Shown: positions 25,930 to 33,467 of the stretch, piece by piece | How the letters are laid out: the number at the start of each line of letters is the position of its first letter | Position numbering within the stretch: the first letter of the stretch is position 1 | Origin: Flavobacteriaceae bacterium | Lineage (GTDB): Bacteria; Bacteroidota; Bacteroidia; Flavobacteriales; Flavobacteriaceae | Direction: 5' to 3' | Length of the DNA: 38,200 nucleotides | Assembly (NCBI GenBank): GCA_020346245.1 | Contig: CP070778.1 | Span: 1,985,763 to 2,023,962, forward strand | Made by a program: the position numbers and the translations under genes | Notes under the pieces: model-generated | Database searches by the model: none | What the model saw: only the letters and a program-made list of their open reading frames with translations | Told to the model about the DNA's origin: nothing

Positions 25930-26703
25930 TTATACCGCCTCCAACTCTCCCCGGTATTTATTGGGCCTTTTGTTTAATTGATATGTATGCGAATTATTTG
26001 AGATTAAAGATTTAATTGGGTTTTTTGCATAATAGTTATTCCAGAATGCAATAGCATCACCGGCACTTGTTAGAAAAGAACCATTTAAGGCTTCGTAATT
26101 CGCAACTATTTCTTTCAAATCTAAAGTTATTAATTGAATAGTATGTAGGTCGTAATAAAGACCGTAGCTTCGTTTTATGTCATAAATTAGCCACTGCCTG
26201 TCTCCGAAATTAGATCTAAAATGTTTTGAAACAAGGGGTAACAAGTTAAATTCCGGTTTGGTAAGACTATAGTGAATACCATCTATAGAGACGTTAAATT
26301 GCATAAATGCTTCCATCTGACTTTTCCTTTTACTCACCATATTTGCCAAATGGTTTATTTTATTAGCCAGACCTTCAGTTGAATCCGAATAATTGGGAGA
26401 ATCTTTAGCAACTAGCTTTTTAATGTAGGAAAAAAGCAATTGTTCAATTCCTGCGGTCTCGCCCAGAAATGCAAAATAAATATTTTTCATTGCGTGATTG
26501 CTTCTTCTGCTAATGCCATTCCAAACCCGCTTCGCTTTGGGTACCTGGGTTAATATAGTCTGCGTATCGGTAAACAATCCTTTTTGTACCTCATTTCTTC
26601 TTTGAATGTTAGCAACATTGATTTTTTGATCAAATGCAATAAACACAGAAGTTAAAAATCCATTAAAACTTCCATCATACACCAAAATTTTTTCTTTTTC
26701 CAT
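25930..26703 (-). CDS. TIGR03915 (DUF4130)-family putative DNA metabolism/repair protein
   Basis: A 257-residue cytoplasmic protein matching the family from recall: an N-terminal 'LVYDGSFNGFLTSVFIAFD' (7-25), a central helical part ('YFAFLGETAGIEQLLFSYI'), and the best-conserved stretch 'NLLPLVSKHFRSNFGDRQWLIYDIKRSYGLYYDL' around 190-225. Members are normally paired with a radical SAM protein (TIGR03916), and some are fused to a uracil-DNA-glycosylase-like domain. That is the only basis for a DNA repair role. Here the upstream neighbour, 5 bp away, is a 63-residue protein instead. Both lie behind operators of a divergent S24 repressor. The activity is unknown. Confidence 0.8.
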   Translation of the reverse strand: MEKEKILVYDGSFNGFLTSVFIAFDQKINVANIQRRNEVQKGLFTDTQTILTQVPKAKRVWNGISRRSNHAMKNIYFAFLGETAGIEQLLFSYIKKLVAKDSPNYSDSTEGLANKINHLANMVSKRKSQMEAFMQFNVSIDGIHYSLTKPEFNLLPLVSKHFRSNFGDRQWLIYDIKRSYGLYYDLHTIQLITLDLKEIVANYEALNGSFLTSAGDAIAFWNNYYAKNPIKSLISNNSHTYQLNKRPNKYRGELEAV

Positions 26704-26708
26704 AACTT

Positions 26709-26900
26709 TTAGAATAGGCTTAATTGTTTACTGATAGAATTCTCTGATAAGTTTCCAGATGTCTTTGGTATAACCCTTAGCGGCCTTCTATTTATTTTTG
26801 CTTCTCTAAAATTCCTATTAGTAAAGCTATCATCTACCCCTTTTTGGGCCCACTGACTAAGTTTTTTGGTTATAATTTCATCTAACATAACTAGGCTCAT
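26709..26900 (-). CDS. Small protein (63 aa) ending in a sliding-clamp-binding-like QLSLF
   Basis: From ATG 26898-26900 (another ATG four codons on) this frame encodes a basic 63-residue protein whose last five residues are QLSLF. That matches the bacterial beta-clamp-binding consensus QL[SD]LF found at the ends of MutS- and polymerase-type proteins. The rest (a helix 'MLDEIITKKLSQWAQKG', then a basic linker) is not recognised. A TTG at 26915 is open in frame but is part of the -7 element. It stops 5 bp before the TIGR03915 gene, where the radical SAM partner is usually found. So it is either a genuine clamp-targeted small protein or the remnant C-terminus of a deleted partner. Confidence 0.6.
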   Translation of the reverse strand: MSLVMLDEIITKKLSQWAQKGVDDSFTNRNFREAKINRRPLRVIPKTSGNLSENSISKQLSLF

Positions 26901-26912
26901 TTGTATATTATC

Positions 26913-26920
26913 CAAAAATA
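26913..26920 (-). promoter_or_regulatory. -7 element for the small protein / TIGR03915 operon
   Basis: TATTTTTG on the minus strand, 12 bp before the ATG at 26900. Operator 1 (26922-26932) lies next to it, in the spacer region. The -33 element is not clear. Confidence 0.45.
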
Positions 26921-26921
26921 T

Positions 26922-26972
26922 GGAAAAAATCCTAAATTAGGAAATATTCCGAACTAATTTTGGAAATTATCC
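26922..26972. promoter_or_regulatory. Three-site operator array, GGA-N5-TCC
   Basis: Three 11-bp inverted repeats with GGA and TCC ends and only A/T between: GGAAAAAATCC (26922-26932), GGAAATATTCC (26940-26950) and GGAAATTATCC (26962-26972). Start-to-start distances are 18 and 22 bp, about two helical turns. The array fills the space between two opposed promoters, and the third site sits inside the repressor gene's own -33/-7 spacer. The likely binder is the adjacent S24 repressor. Confidence 0.65.
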
Positions 26973-26988
26973 AAATTTTGTATCTTTG
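26960..26988 (+). promoter_or_regulatory. Promoter of the S24 repressor gene
   Basis: TTTTG ending at 26962 (TTG 26960-26962), an 18-base spacer holding operator 3, then TATCTTTG (26981-26988). This is the best consensus promoter in the window. Predicted transcription start is near 26995, leaving a leader of about 110 bases. Confidence 0.75.
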
Positions 26989-27006
26989 AGAATCTGGAAT
27001 TCAAAA

Positions 27007-27057
27007 ATGTTCTTTTATAGCATTTTAGAGGGGAGTAGTGAAAGCATGAAGAAATAA
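27007..27057 (+). other. Possible 16-codon leader ORF
   Basis: ATG at 27007 to TAA at 27055-27057 encodes MFFYSILEGSSESMKK within the unusually long leader of the repressor mRNA. It could modulate translation or be chance; nothing else supports it. Confidence 0.2.
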
Positions 27058-27105
27058 AGCAATTTTCAATTTTATAAATAATGATTAAATAGAAAATACA
27101 ATAAG

Positions 27106-27864
27106 ATGGGTATAGAAAATGAACTTACTATAAAGCGATTTATTGAAATAAGACGGGATTTGGGATATACACAAGCCGAATTTGCAAGTATACTCGGAAT
27201 TCCCAATACAACAGCCGATATAGAGCGGGGTCGTACCAAACTTTCGGGCAAGGTGGTCGTTGAATTGTTAAAGCAATTTAAAGTTAATCCGCTATGGTTA
27301 TTTGGAGATAGTAAGAACCAACATTTGAATTATTCGGGCACCAGTGTTATCCCAAAGGTGGTTACCGTAGATTCTTCTGATAATGACAATATGGTTTTGG
27401 TAAATGCGAAGGCTGCTGCGGGGTATCCTCAAAATATTCAGGATACAAGCTGGTATAAACAACTACCTGCCTTTGATCTTCCACTACCGGAATTCAGAAA
27501 TGCCACCTACAGGGGCTTTCAGGTTGAAGGTGATAGTATGTTGCCTAATTTACAACCTGGTGAATGGGTTTTGGCTAAGGCTGTGGAAGTGCTGGATGAT
27601 CTTAATCCAAACAAGATGTATGTCGTGGTTCTTCACGATGCCGTATTAGTCAAGAAGATCGAGAGATTACCAGGAAATTCAAAGATTCTTTTAATATCAC
27701 TCAATGAAATATATCCACCTTATGAAATAGAGGCTGAACAGATACAGGAACTTTGGCAGGTGAGCAGCAAAATAACTTTTGGTGTAGATGCTACTACAGA
27801 AAAAGGCTTACTTAGGCAATTACAGGAATCTATGGAAGAGTTGAAAAATCAGCTTAAAAAATAG
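27106..27864 (+). CDS. XRE-family repressor with S24 (LexA/CI-type) autoproteolysis domain
   Basis: A 252-residue transcription factor. An N-terminal helix-turn-helix (about 9-65; 'GYTQAEFASILGIP' and 'IERGRTKLSGKVV') is joined to an S24 peptidase domain. Cleavage-competent features are visible: Ala-Gly at 105-106 (KAAAGYP), nucleophile Ser144 (EGDSM) and general-base Lys183 (AVLVKK), spaced as in LexA. The last 25 residues form a charged helix. By analogy with LexA and CI, RecA-stimulated self-cleavage would lift repression after DNA damage. It faces a divergent operon across an operator array that overlaps its own promoter, which suggests autoregulation. RecA dependence is inference. Confidence 0.9.
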   Translation: MGIENELTIKRFIEIRRDLGYTQAEFASILGIPNTTADIERGRTKLSGKVVVELLKQFKVNPLWLFGDSKNQHLNYSGTSVIPKVVTVDSSDNDNMVLVNAKAAAGYPQNIQDTSWYKQLPAFDLPLPEFRNATYRGFQVEGDSMLPNLQPGEWVLAKAVEVLDDLNPNKMYVVVLHDAVLVKKIERLPGNSKILLISLNEIYPPYEIEAEQIQELWQVSSKITFGVDATTEKGLLRQLQESMEELKNQLKK

Positions 27865-27923
27865 CCAGCACAAAAAAGGAATATCTATTTGAAAAAGAAT
27901 TGCTAACCCAAAGCCAATAAGAT

Positions 27924-29606
27924 CTAGAAACCTACTGCTGTATCATCACCGCGTTTATCGGCACCACCTTCCAGACTACCGTCCGGTAAAACTAAAATTG
28001 CATCTACTTTCCCTAAAATAGGTGTAGGCTCTTGATTAATATGGTAGCCTTTAGATTTAAGCTCCATTTTTAACTCTTCAGAAAAACCTTCTGTTTCAAA
28101 ACCTATATGATCTGGCAGCCATTGGTGATGGAATCTAGGGGCATTTACGGATTCTTGCATGCTTAAATTGAATTCATAGGTATTTAGAATGGTCTGAGCA
28201 ACTGCAGTAATTATAGTAGAACCCCCGGGAGAGCCAACAACCATCCAGAGTTCACCTTCTTTTTCAACTATAGTAGGTGTCATAGAGCTAAGCATACGTT
28301 TCTCAGGAGCTATGGAATTAGCTTCAGCGCCAATTAGACCAAACATATTAGGCACTCCCGGTTTGGCACTAAAATCATCCATTTCATTATTTAAGAAGAA
28401 TCCTAATTCATCACAATAGAGTTTAGAACCATATGCCCCGTTCAATGTAGTAGTAACGGAAACAGCATTTCCCATTTGGTCTACAATAGAATAATGAGTA
28501 GTCTCTTTACTTTCTACAATTTCTATTTTACCGTGCGATACCTCACTAGAAGGTGTGGCGGCTTCAAATGAAAAACCCTCCATACGACCTTTTAGATATT
28601 CTTTGCTCAATAGAACGTCGAGAGGAATAACAACAAAATCCGGATCTCCAAGAAAAAAATTTCTGTCGGCATAGGCACGCCTAGCTGCCTCCGTAAACAA
28701 CTGAATAGATTTCGCAGAATTATGGCCAAAGTCTGAGATGTCATAAGGCTCAATCATCTTAAAGATTTGATTTATCGTTACCCCACCACTGCTTGGTGGA
28801 CTCATTGAAATTATCCTCAAGTCTTTGTAATTGAAAATTACAGGTTGTCGCCACTTGGCCTCATACTTCGCCAAGTCTTCTTCAGTTACAAATCCACCCT
28901 TTTCCTGAATAAACCTGGCCAGTATTTTTGCAGTCTCTCCTTTGTAGAATTCATCCCTGCCGTTTTTTGCTATTCTTCTTAAAGTATTGGCCAGGGCAGG
29001 ATACCTAAGCGTATCACCTGCATCACATTTGTTGTAAAATAAGGTATTTTCCCCATTCACGCTTCTAATCTGATCCCAATACTTATCTAGTCTGGCGGCT
29101 TGTTTCGGAGTTACCTCAACCCCTTGATCAACAAGTTTTATTACCGGGTCTATAATATCTTTTATTGGTAAAGAACCGAATTTTTCATGTACTTCAAAGA
29201 TCCCAGCAATAGTTCCTGGAACACCTGTGCCACTTGCCCCAATAGTACTCATGCCCGGTATAACATTGCCCACAGAATCCAGATACATATCTTTATGAGC
29301 TGCCAAGGGCGCCTTTTCACGATAATCAATAGCTCCAATATTGCCATCACTTTTTCGGTATACCATAAAACCTCCACCCCCAAGATTGCCGGCAAAAGGA
29401 TAGGCCACAGCCAATGCAAGTTCGGTTCCAACCATTGCATCAAAAGCATTACCCCCTTTTTGAAGTATGTCTGAACCTATTTTTGACGCCTCTTTACGCG
29501 CAGATACTACCATTGCATTTGGGGTTACCAAACCAGTTGGGGGATTAGGTTGTCTTTTACAATGGGTAAAAAAGACTAACGCAACTAATAAAATTAGTAT
29601 TCGCAT
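27924..29606 (-). CDS. ggt: Gamma-glutamyltransferase, probable lipoprotein
   Basis: This 560-residue Ntn-hydrolase breaks gamma-glutamyl bonds, for example in glutathione, outside the cytoplasm. The N-terminus has a short hydrophobic core ending FFTHC (Cys16), a plausible Bacteroidetes lipobox. The precursor cleaves itself before Thr369 in ETTHYSIVD, freeing the small subunit with its nucleophile. Also present: 'NAFDAMVGTELALAV', 'GGGGFMVY', 'PPSSGGVT', 'NNEMDDFSAKPGVPN' and 'GSPGGSTIITA'. Length is normal. Its first 13 bases overlap the 3' end of the ACP phosphodiesterase gene, so translation is probably coupled. Confidence 0.95.
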   Translation of the reverse strand: MRILILLVALVFFTHCKRQPNPPTGLVTPNAMVVSARKEASKIGSDILQKGGNAFDAMVGTELALAVAYPFAGNLGGGGFMVYRKSDGNIGAIDYREKAPLAAHKDMYLDSVGNVIPGMSTIGASGTGVPGTIAGIFEVHEKFGSLPIKDIIDPVIKLVDQGVEVTPKQAARLDKYWDQIRSVNGENTLFYNKCDAGDTLRYPALANTLRRIAKNGRDEFYKGETAKILARFIQEKGGFVTEEDLAKYEAKWRQPVIFNYKDLRIISMSPPSSGGVTINQIFKMIEPYDISDFGHNSAKSIQLFTEAARRAYADRNFFLGDPDFVVIPLDVLLSKEYLKGRMEGFSFEAATPSSEVSHGKIEIVESKETTHYSIVDQMGNAVSVTTTLNGAYGSKLYCDELGFFLNNEMDDFSAKPGVPNMFGLIGAEANSIAPEKRMLSSMTPTIVEKEGELWMVVGSPGGSTIITAVAQTILNTYEFNLSMQESVNAPRFHHQWLPDHIGFETEGFSEELKMELKSKGYHINQEPTPILGKVDAILVLPDGSLEGGADKRGDDTAVGF

Positions 29607-30187
29607 ATTGAAATATATTTTTGCTTCGAAAAGGTTTCTAATTCCTTAAAAAAATCGGTAAATTCAAGCTCAAATGCATCATAGTCTTTTTCCAGATCGA
29701 GGATAGCATAATTCATTTTACTCTTATTATGGGTTCTTCTGTTCATTCCGCTTAAAACCCTGCTTATCCCATCCATTTTGGCATAATTGAGGAGCCAGTT
29801 ATCGCTTATCATATAAGGAATCATTCGTTTAGTGTTATCAGGAAGAATACTAATGTTTGCTTCGAGCAAATCATAAAAATTTTCTACAAATAATTCCAAG
29901 GGAGTATCGGAATATTGCTGCCAGTTTTTAGCTAAAAAATGATCATAGAAAATATCAACGATTACCCTGCTGTAGTGACTGTAATTTTTATGTAATCTTT
30001 TGCTGCTTGTTCTGGCTATTGGATGTGAATCGGTATACGTATCTATTTCCCGATGCAATAGTATACCTTTTTGTATTCTGTCTGGCAGGTGCTTGTATTT
30101 ATTGCCTCTTATACTGTCGGCAATGAAATTTCCGATAGTTATTTCATCATCTCCAAAGGAGAGATATATATGTGCTAAAAAATTCAT
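29594..30187 (-). CDS. acpH: Acyl carrier protein phosphodiesterase
   Basis: A 197-residue AcpH-type enzyme that removes 4'-phosphopantetheine from holo-ACP. Motifs: 'MNFLAHIYLSFGDDEITIGNFIADSIRG' at the start, 'IQKGILLHREIDTYTDSHP' (metal-binding His/Asp), and 'YSRVIVDIFYDHFLA'. It is cytoplasmic. The stop lies inside the ggt gene (13-bp overlap). The predicted promoter (30194-30223) would start transcription within a few bases of the ATG, giving an almost leaderless mRNA. Confidence 0.9.
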   Translation of the reverse strand: MNFLAHIYLSFGDDEITIGNFIADSIRGNKYKHLPDRIQKGILLHREIDTYTDSHPIARTSSKRLHKNYSHYSRVIVDIFYDHFLAKNWQQYSDTPLELFVENFYDLLEANISILPDNTKRMIPYMISDNWLLNYAKMDGISRVLSGMNRRTHNKSKMNYAILDLEKDYDAFELEFTDFFKELETFSKQKYISICEY

Positions 30188-30193
30188 TTGCCA

Positions 30194-30223
30194 CGAATAT
30201 AATCTTCACAACGTAATTTACAA
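30194..30223 (-). promoter_or_regulatory. Promoter of the acpH-ggt operon
   Basis: On the minus strand: TTTG with TTG at 30221-30223, a 19-base spacer, then TATATTCG (30194-30201), one base off the -7 consensus. The ATG follows 6 bp later. The -33 element is half of a CAAATTTG palindrome. Confidence 0.45.
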
Positions 30224-30254
30224 ATTTGGAGCGCATCTTAATTGTCAAGACATG

Positions 30255-30262
30255 TATATTTG
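30255..30262 (+). promoter_or_regulatory. -7 element of the glmM promoter
   Basis: TATATTTG, 20 bp before the ATG at 30283. The nearest upstream TTTG (ends 30228) is 26 bases away, longer than usual. Confidence 0.5.
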
Positions 30263-30282
30263 CAAAAACTATTCAGAAACTT

Positions 30283-31671
30283 ATGACATTAATAAAATCG
30301 ATATCGGGTATAAGAGGTACAATAGGAGGGAAGCCAAATGTGAATCTCACTCCCATTGATACAGTGAAATTTGCAGCGGCATATGGCACCTGGCTTAAGG
30401 GTTATTCCAAATCTGATAACTTAAAAGTTGTCGTTGGAAGAGATGCCCGCCTTTCCGGCGAAATGATTCAGAAATTAGTGGTATCTACTTTGGTTGGACT
30501 TGGGATAGATGTTATAGACCTTGGATTGTCTACCACACCTACTGTGGAAATAGCGGTTCCTTTAGAAAAAGCTCATGGTGGTATTATTCTTACGGCAAGT
30601 CACAATCCCAAACAATGGAACGCACTAAAACTATTAAATGAAAAGGGCGAGTTTCTTGATGCAGCCCAGGGTGCAATTATCCTGGAATTGGCGGAAAAGG
30701 AAGATTTCCGGTTTTCTGAAGTTGAGCAACTTGGAACCATAACCGGGAATGACGCCTACATAGATATACATATTGATGAAGTACTGAATTTGCCATTAAT
30801 TAATACAGATACCATAAAAAAAGCCGGTTTTAAGGTTGTCGTGGATGGAGTTAATTCTACCGGAGGGATTGCAATTCCCAAATTATTAGAATCTTTAGGG
30901 GTGGAAGTCATCAAGTTATATTGTGATCCGACGGGTCATTTTCCGCATAACCCTGAACCACTAAAGGAACATTTAGGAGATATTTGTGAGCTTGTTCTAA
31001 AGGAAAAAGCCGATTTCGGAATAGTTGTTGATCCAGATGTAGACCGCTTGGCATTTATTTGTAATGACGGAGAAATGTTTGGTGAAGAATATACCCTGGT
31101 AGCTTGTGCAGACTACGTACTTGGTAAAACAAAGGGAAATACGGTTTCCAATTTATCTTCTTCAAGGGCACTCAGGGATATTACCATCAAACATGGTGGT
31201 GTTTATGAAGCTGCAGCCGTTGGCGAGGTTAATGTTGTGAAGAAAATGAAAGCCAATAATGCCATTATTGGGGGTGAAGGTAATGGAGGAATTATCTATC
31301 CTTCAAGCCATTATGGAAGAGACTCACTGGTAGGAACTGCCTTGTTTTTAATGCTTATGGCAGAGCGAGGTGGTACGGTCAGAGAACTTAGAGACAGCTA
31401 CCCCAGTTATTTCATGAGTAAAAAGAAAATTCAATTAACACCTGAATTGGATGTTGATGGGATATTAGAGTCAGTTTCTGAAAGCTACAAAGACAAGGAA
31501 ATCTCCACAATTGATGGGGTAAAAATAGATTTTGAAGAAAGCTGGGTGCATTTAAGAAAGTCTAATACCGAACCTATTATTCGTATATATACTGAGGCAA
31601 AGACTCAGGCTGAAGCTGATTCTTTAGCAGAGAAAATCATAGGTGAGATAAAAGAGATAGCCGGTATATAG
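30283..31671 (+). CDS. glmM: Phosphoglucosamine mutase (GlmM type)
   Basis: A 462-residue alpha-D-phosphohexomutase. It most likely converts glucosamine-6-phosphate to glucosamine-1-phosphate for UDP-GlcNAc, the precursor of peptidoglycan and LPS. The phosphoserine loop is TASHNP (104-109, Ser106), the metal loop 'DPDVDRLAF', the sugar loop 'GGEGNGG', and the phosphate-binding tail 'RKSNTEPIIRIYTEA'. The ATG at 30283 gives the family start 'MTLIKSISGIRGTIGG'. The frame runs back to a TTG at 30226, but that lies upstream of the -7 element. Phosphomannomutase activity is a lesser alternative. Confidence 0.93.
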   Translation: MTLIKSISGIRGTIGGKPNVNLTPIDTVKFAAAYGTWLKGYSKSDNLKVVVGRDARLSGEMIQKLVVSTLVGLGIDVIDLGLSTTPTVEIAVPLEKAHGGIILTASHNPKQWNALKLLNEKGEFLDAAQGAIILELAEKEDFRFSEVEQLGTITGNDAYIDIHIDEVLNLPLINTDTIKKAGFKVVVDGVNSTGGIAIPKLLESLGVEVIKLYCDPTGHFPHNPEPLKEHLGDICELVLKEKADFGIVVDPDVDRLAFICNDGEMFGEEYTLVACADYVLGKTKGNTVSNLSSSRALRDITIKHGGVYEAAAVGEVNVVKKMKANNAIIGGEGNGGIIYPSSHYGRDSLVGTALFLMLMAERGGTVRELRDSYPSYFMSKKKIQLTPELDVDGILESVSESYKDKEISTIDGVKIDFEESWVHLRKSNTEPIIRIYTEAKTQAEADSLAEKIIGEIKEIAGI

Positions 31672-31690
31672 TATAAAATAGCGGCTACAT

Positions 31691-31706
31691 TAGAGTAAAT
31701 ACTCTA
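31691..31706. terminator. Weak hairpin between convergent genes
   Basis: TAGAGTAAATACTCTA folds into a 6-bp stem with an AAAT loop between the glmM and acyltransferase stop codons. It has no long T run, so terminator function is doubtful. Confidence 0.3.
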
Positions 31707-31708
31707 TT

Positions 31709-32596
31709 TCAAAGAAATTCTTCAGGTACTTTATTCCTGTGTTTCCATCGGCGGTGAGTCCACAGATAGTAAGCAGGGTTCTGTATTATTTCTTCTTCTG
31801 TAAGGCGTAGGAACCGATCGGTGATTTCATTCTCTTTGGTCTTACTTCCTTCCTTTGCAATTGGAATAAATTCAGTACTGTAATAGCCTCGTTTTACTTT
31901 AGTAACTTTTGCAAAGACAACCGCATGATCATACTTTCTGGCCAATATTTCAGGACTATTGTACACTGGCACCTTTATATTCATAAATTCTGTCCAGTAT
32001 TGTGCAAGATGTGCCTGAGGGGATTGATCACTTACAATTCCATATACTCCTCTAATCCCTTTTTGATAATTGCGTGCCATTGTAATTACCGTTTCTCTCT
32101 GCGAAATTAGCGTTGTGCTCCAAATACTCCTGATTTTTTTAATCAATCTATCAAAATATACGTTATCAATTTTTTGATAGACAGCGAACCCCTTAGATTT
32201 TACATGAACATTAACTATGATACTCCATTCCCAATTGCCATAATGCGGAAACAAAATCAATATACTTCGTTCTTTTTCTAAATCCAGAAGAAAATCAATA
32301 TTGCGCAACTCGTAACGTTTCTTTAATTCTTCTTCACTAATATTCAGGGTTTTAATAGTTTCCAGTAACATATCACACATGTGCTTATAAAATGCCTTCC
32401 GGATATCTATTTTCTCTTTTTTAGTTTTATCAGGAAAAACCAGGTCCAAATTATTATAAACCACTTTCTTTCTGTACCCAACTATACGGTAAACCAGAAA
32501 ATACATCAGATCAGAAAAAAAATAAAAAAGCCTGTAAGGCAGTATAGATATTAACCATAAAAACGGGTAGGCAAGAATATATACAAGACGCTGCAT
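31709..32596 (-). CDS. LpxL/HtrB-family lipid A (lysophospholipid) acyltransferase
   Basis: A 295-residue inner-membrane acyltransferase that adds a late fatty acyl chain to lipid A or a related lipid. One N-terminal hydrophobic segment (about 6-40), then 'VVYNNLDLVFPDK'. The catalytic HX4E motif is in 'LFPHYGNWEW' (His118, Glu123), followed by 'GIVSDQSPQAH' and the C-terminal 'PAYYLWTHRRWKHR', both hallmarks of the family. The start is ATG 32594-32596. A TTG at 32617 is open in frame but belongs to the -7 element TATATTTG. It is divergent from the rhomboid gene over a shared palindrome. Confidence 0.92.
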   Translation of the reverse strand: MQRLVYILAYPFLWLISILPYRLFYFFSDLMYFLVYRIVGYRKKVVYNNLDLVFPDKTKKEKIDIRKAFYKHMCDMLLETIKTLNISEEELKKRYELRNIDFLLDLEKERSILILFPHYGNWEWSIIVNVHVKSKGFAVYQKIDNVYFDRLIKKIRSIWSTTLISQRETVITMARNYQKGIRGVYGIVSDQSPQAHLAQYWTEFMNIKVPVYNSPEILARKYDHAVVFAKVTKVKRGYYSTEFIPIAKEGSKTKENEITDRFLRLTEEEIIQNPAYYLWTHRRWKHRNKVPEEFL

Positions 32597-32614
32597 GTTT
32601 AAAATAAATATGGG

Positions 32615-32632
32615 CAAATATAGCTATATTTG
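32615..32632. promoter_or_regulatory. Palindromic double -7 element for two divergent genes
   Basis: CAAATATAGCTATATTTG is a perfect 18-bp palindrome made of two TATATTTG elements back to back. The minus copy (32615-32622) serves the acyltransferase and the plus copy (32625-32632) the rhomboid gene. Neither side has a clear TTG at -33. Confidence 0.55.
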
Positions 32633-32656
32633 GCGCTTAATTAAATTGGCATTTTT

Positions 32657-33304
32657 ATGAATTTACATCCTGCTACAATTGCAATAATAGTTGTAAATAT
32701 TTTAATATCCCTCAGAGGTTTTAACGATGTAATTTTCTTTGATCGCTATAAGTTTACAATTGGCGCAATAAAGGCAGGTCAGCGCGATAGAATGCTGACT
32801 TCAGGGTTTCTGCACGTAGATATTTCTCACCTCTTCATGAATATGTTTACCTTATATTTCTTTGCCCCCGTGGTAATTAACTGGTTTGGGTGGGAAAAAT
32901 TTTTAATAATTTATTTTGTCAGCCTTATTGCAGGTAGTTTGCTTGCCCTTTTTTTTCATAAAGATGAACCTTTTTATAGTGCGGTAGGAGCCAGTGGTGC
33001 GGTAACAGGAATATTATACGCAGCCATTTTACTACAACCAGATATGCGACTGGGAATTATGTTTATACCGATACCCATTCCGGCCTATATTCTGGGTCTG
33101 GCCTATATGTTGTACTCCATTTACGGGATGAAAAAACGATTGGGTAATATTGGTCATACCGCTCACTTTGGCGGAGCAATAGGGGGATATGCCACAAGCT
33201 TGCTATTTAAACCCGATTTGATAATTACGGATACTCTTATGGTGATAATTCTTGCCGTTCCGATAATAATTCTGTTTATTCTCGAAAAATTAGGCAAAAT
33301 TTAA
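32657..33304 (+). CDS. Rhomboid-family intramembrane serine protease
   Basis: A 215-residue six-helix membrane protease that cuts within or near transmembrane segments. Catalytic Ser113 is in VGASGAVTG, His170 in GHTAHFGGA, and the helix with 'HVDISHLFMNMFTLYFF' (53-69) carries the conserved His and Asn62 of the oxyanion hole. Length and topology fit the minimal bacterial six-helix form. The substrate is unknown. ATG at 32657, 24 bp after a TATATTTG element shared by palindrome with the divergent acyltransferase gene. Confidence 0.93.
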   Translation: MNLHPATIAIIVVNILISLRGFNDVIFFDRYKFTIGAIKAGQRDRMLTSGFLHVDISHLFMNMFTLYFFAPVVINWFGWEKFLIIYFVSLIAGSLLALFFHKDEPFYSAVGASGAVTGILYAAILLQPDMRLGIMFIPIPIPAYILGLAYMLYSIYGMKKRLGNIGHTAHFGGAIGGYATSLLFKPDLIITDTLMVIILAVPIIILFILEKLGKI

Positions 33305-33467
33305 AAATAGCAGCTCTGAAAGGTAGGTCTAAACTTACGTAGCTATCAGAAAAATAAAAATTATTTGCTATAATTCTTACCGTTGGTCGAAAAAACCCTT
33401 CATTTAATATACCTTTTATGTTCTTTTGCCGTTAATTAATTGCCCAAATTAGTTAAATAACCTACTT

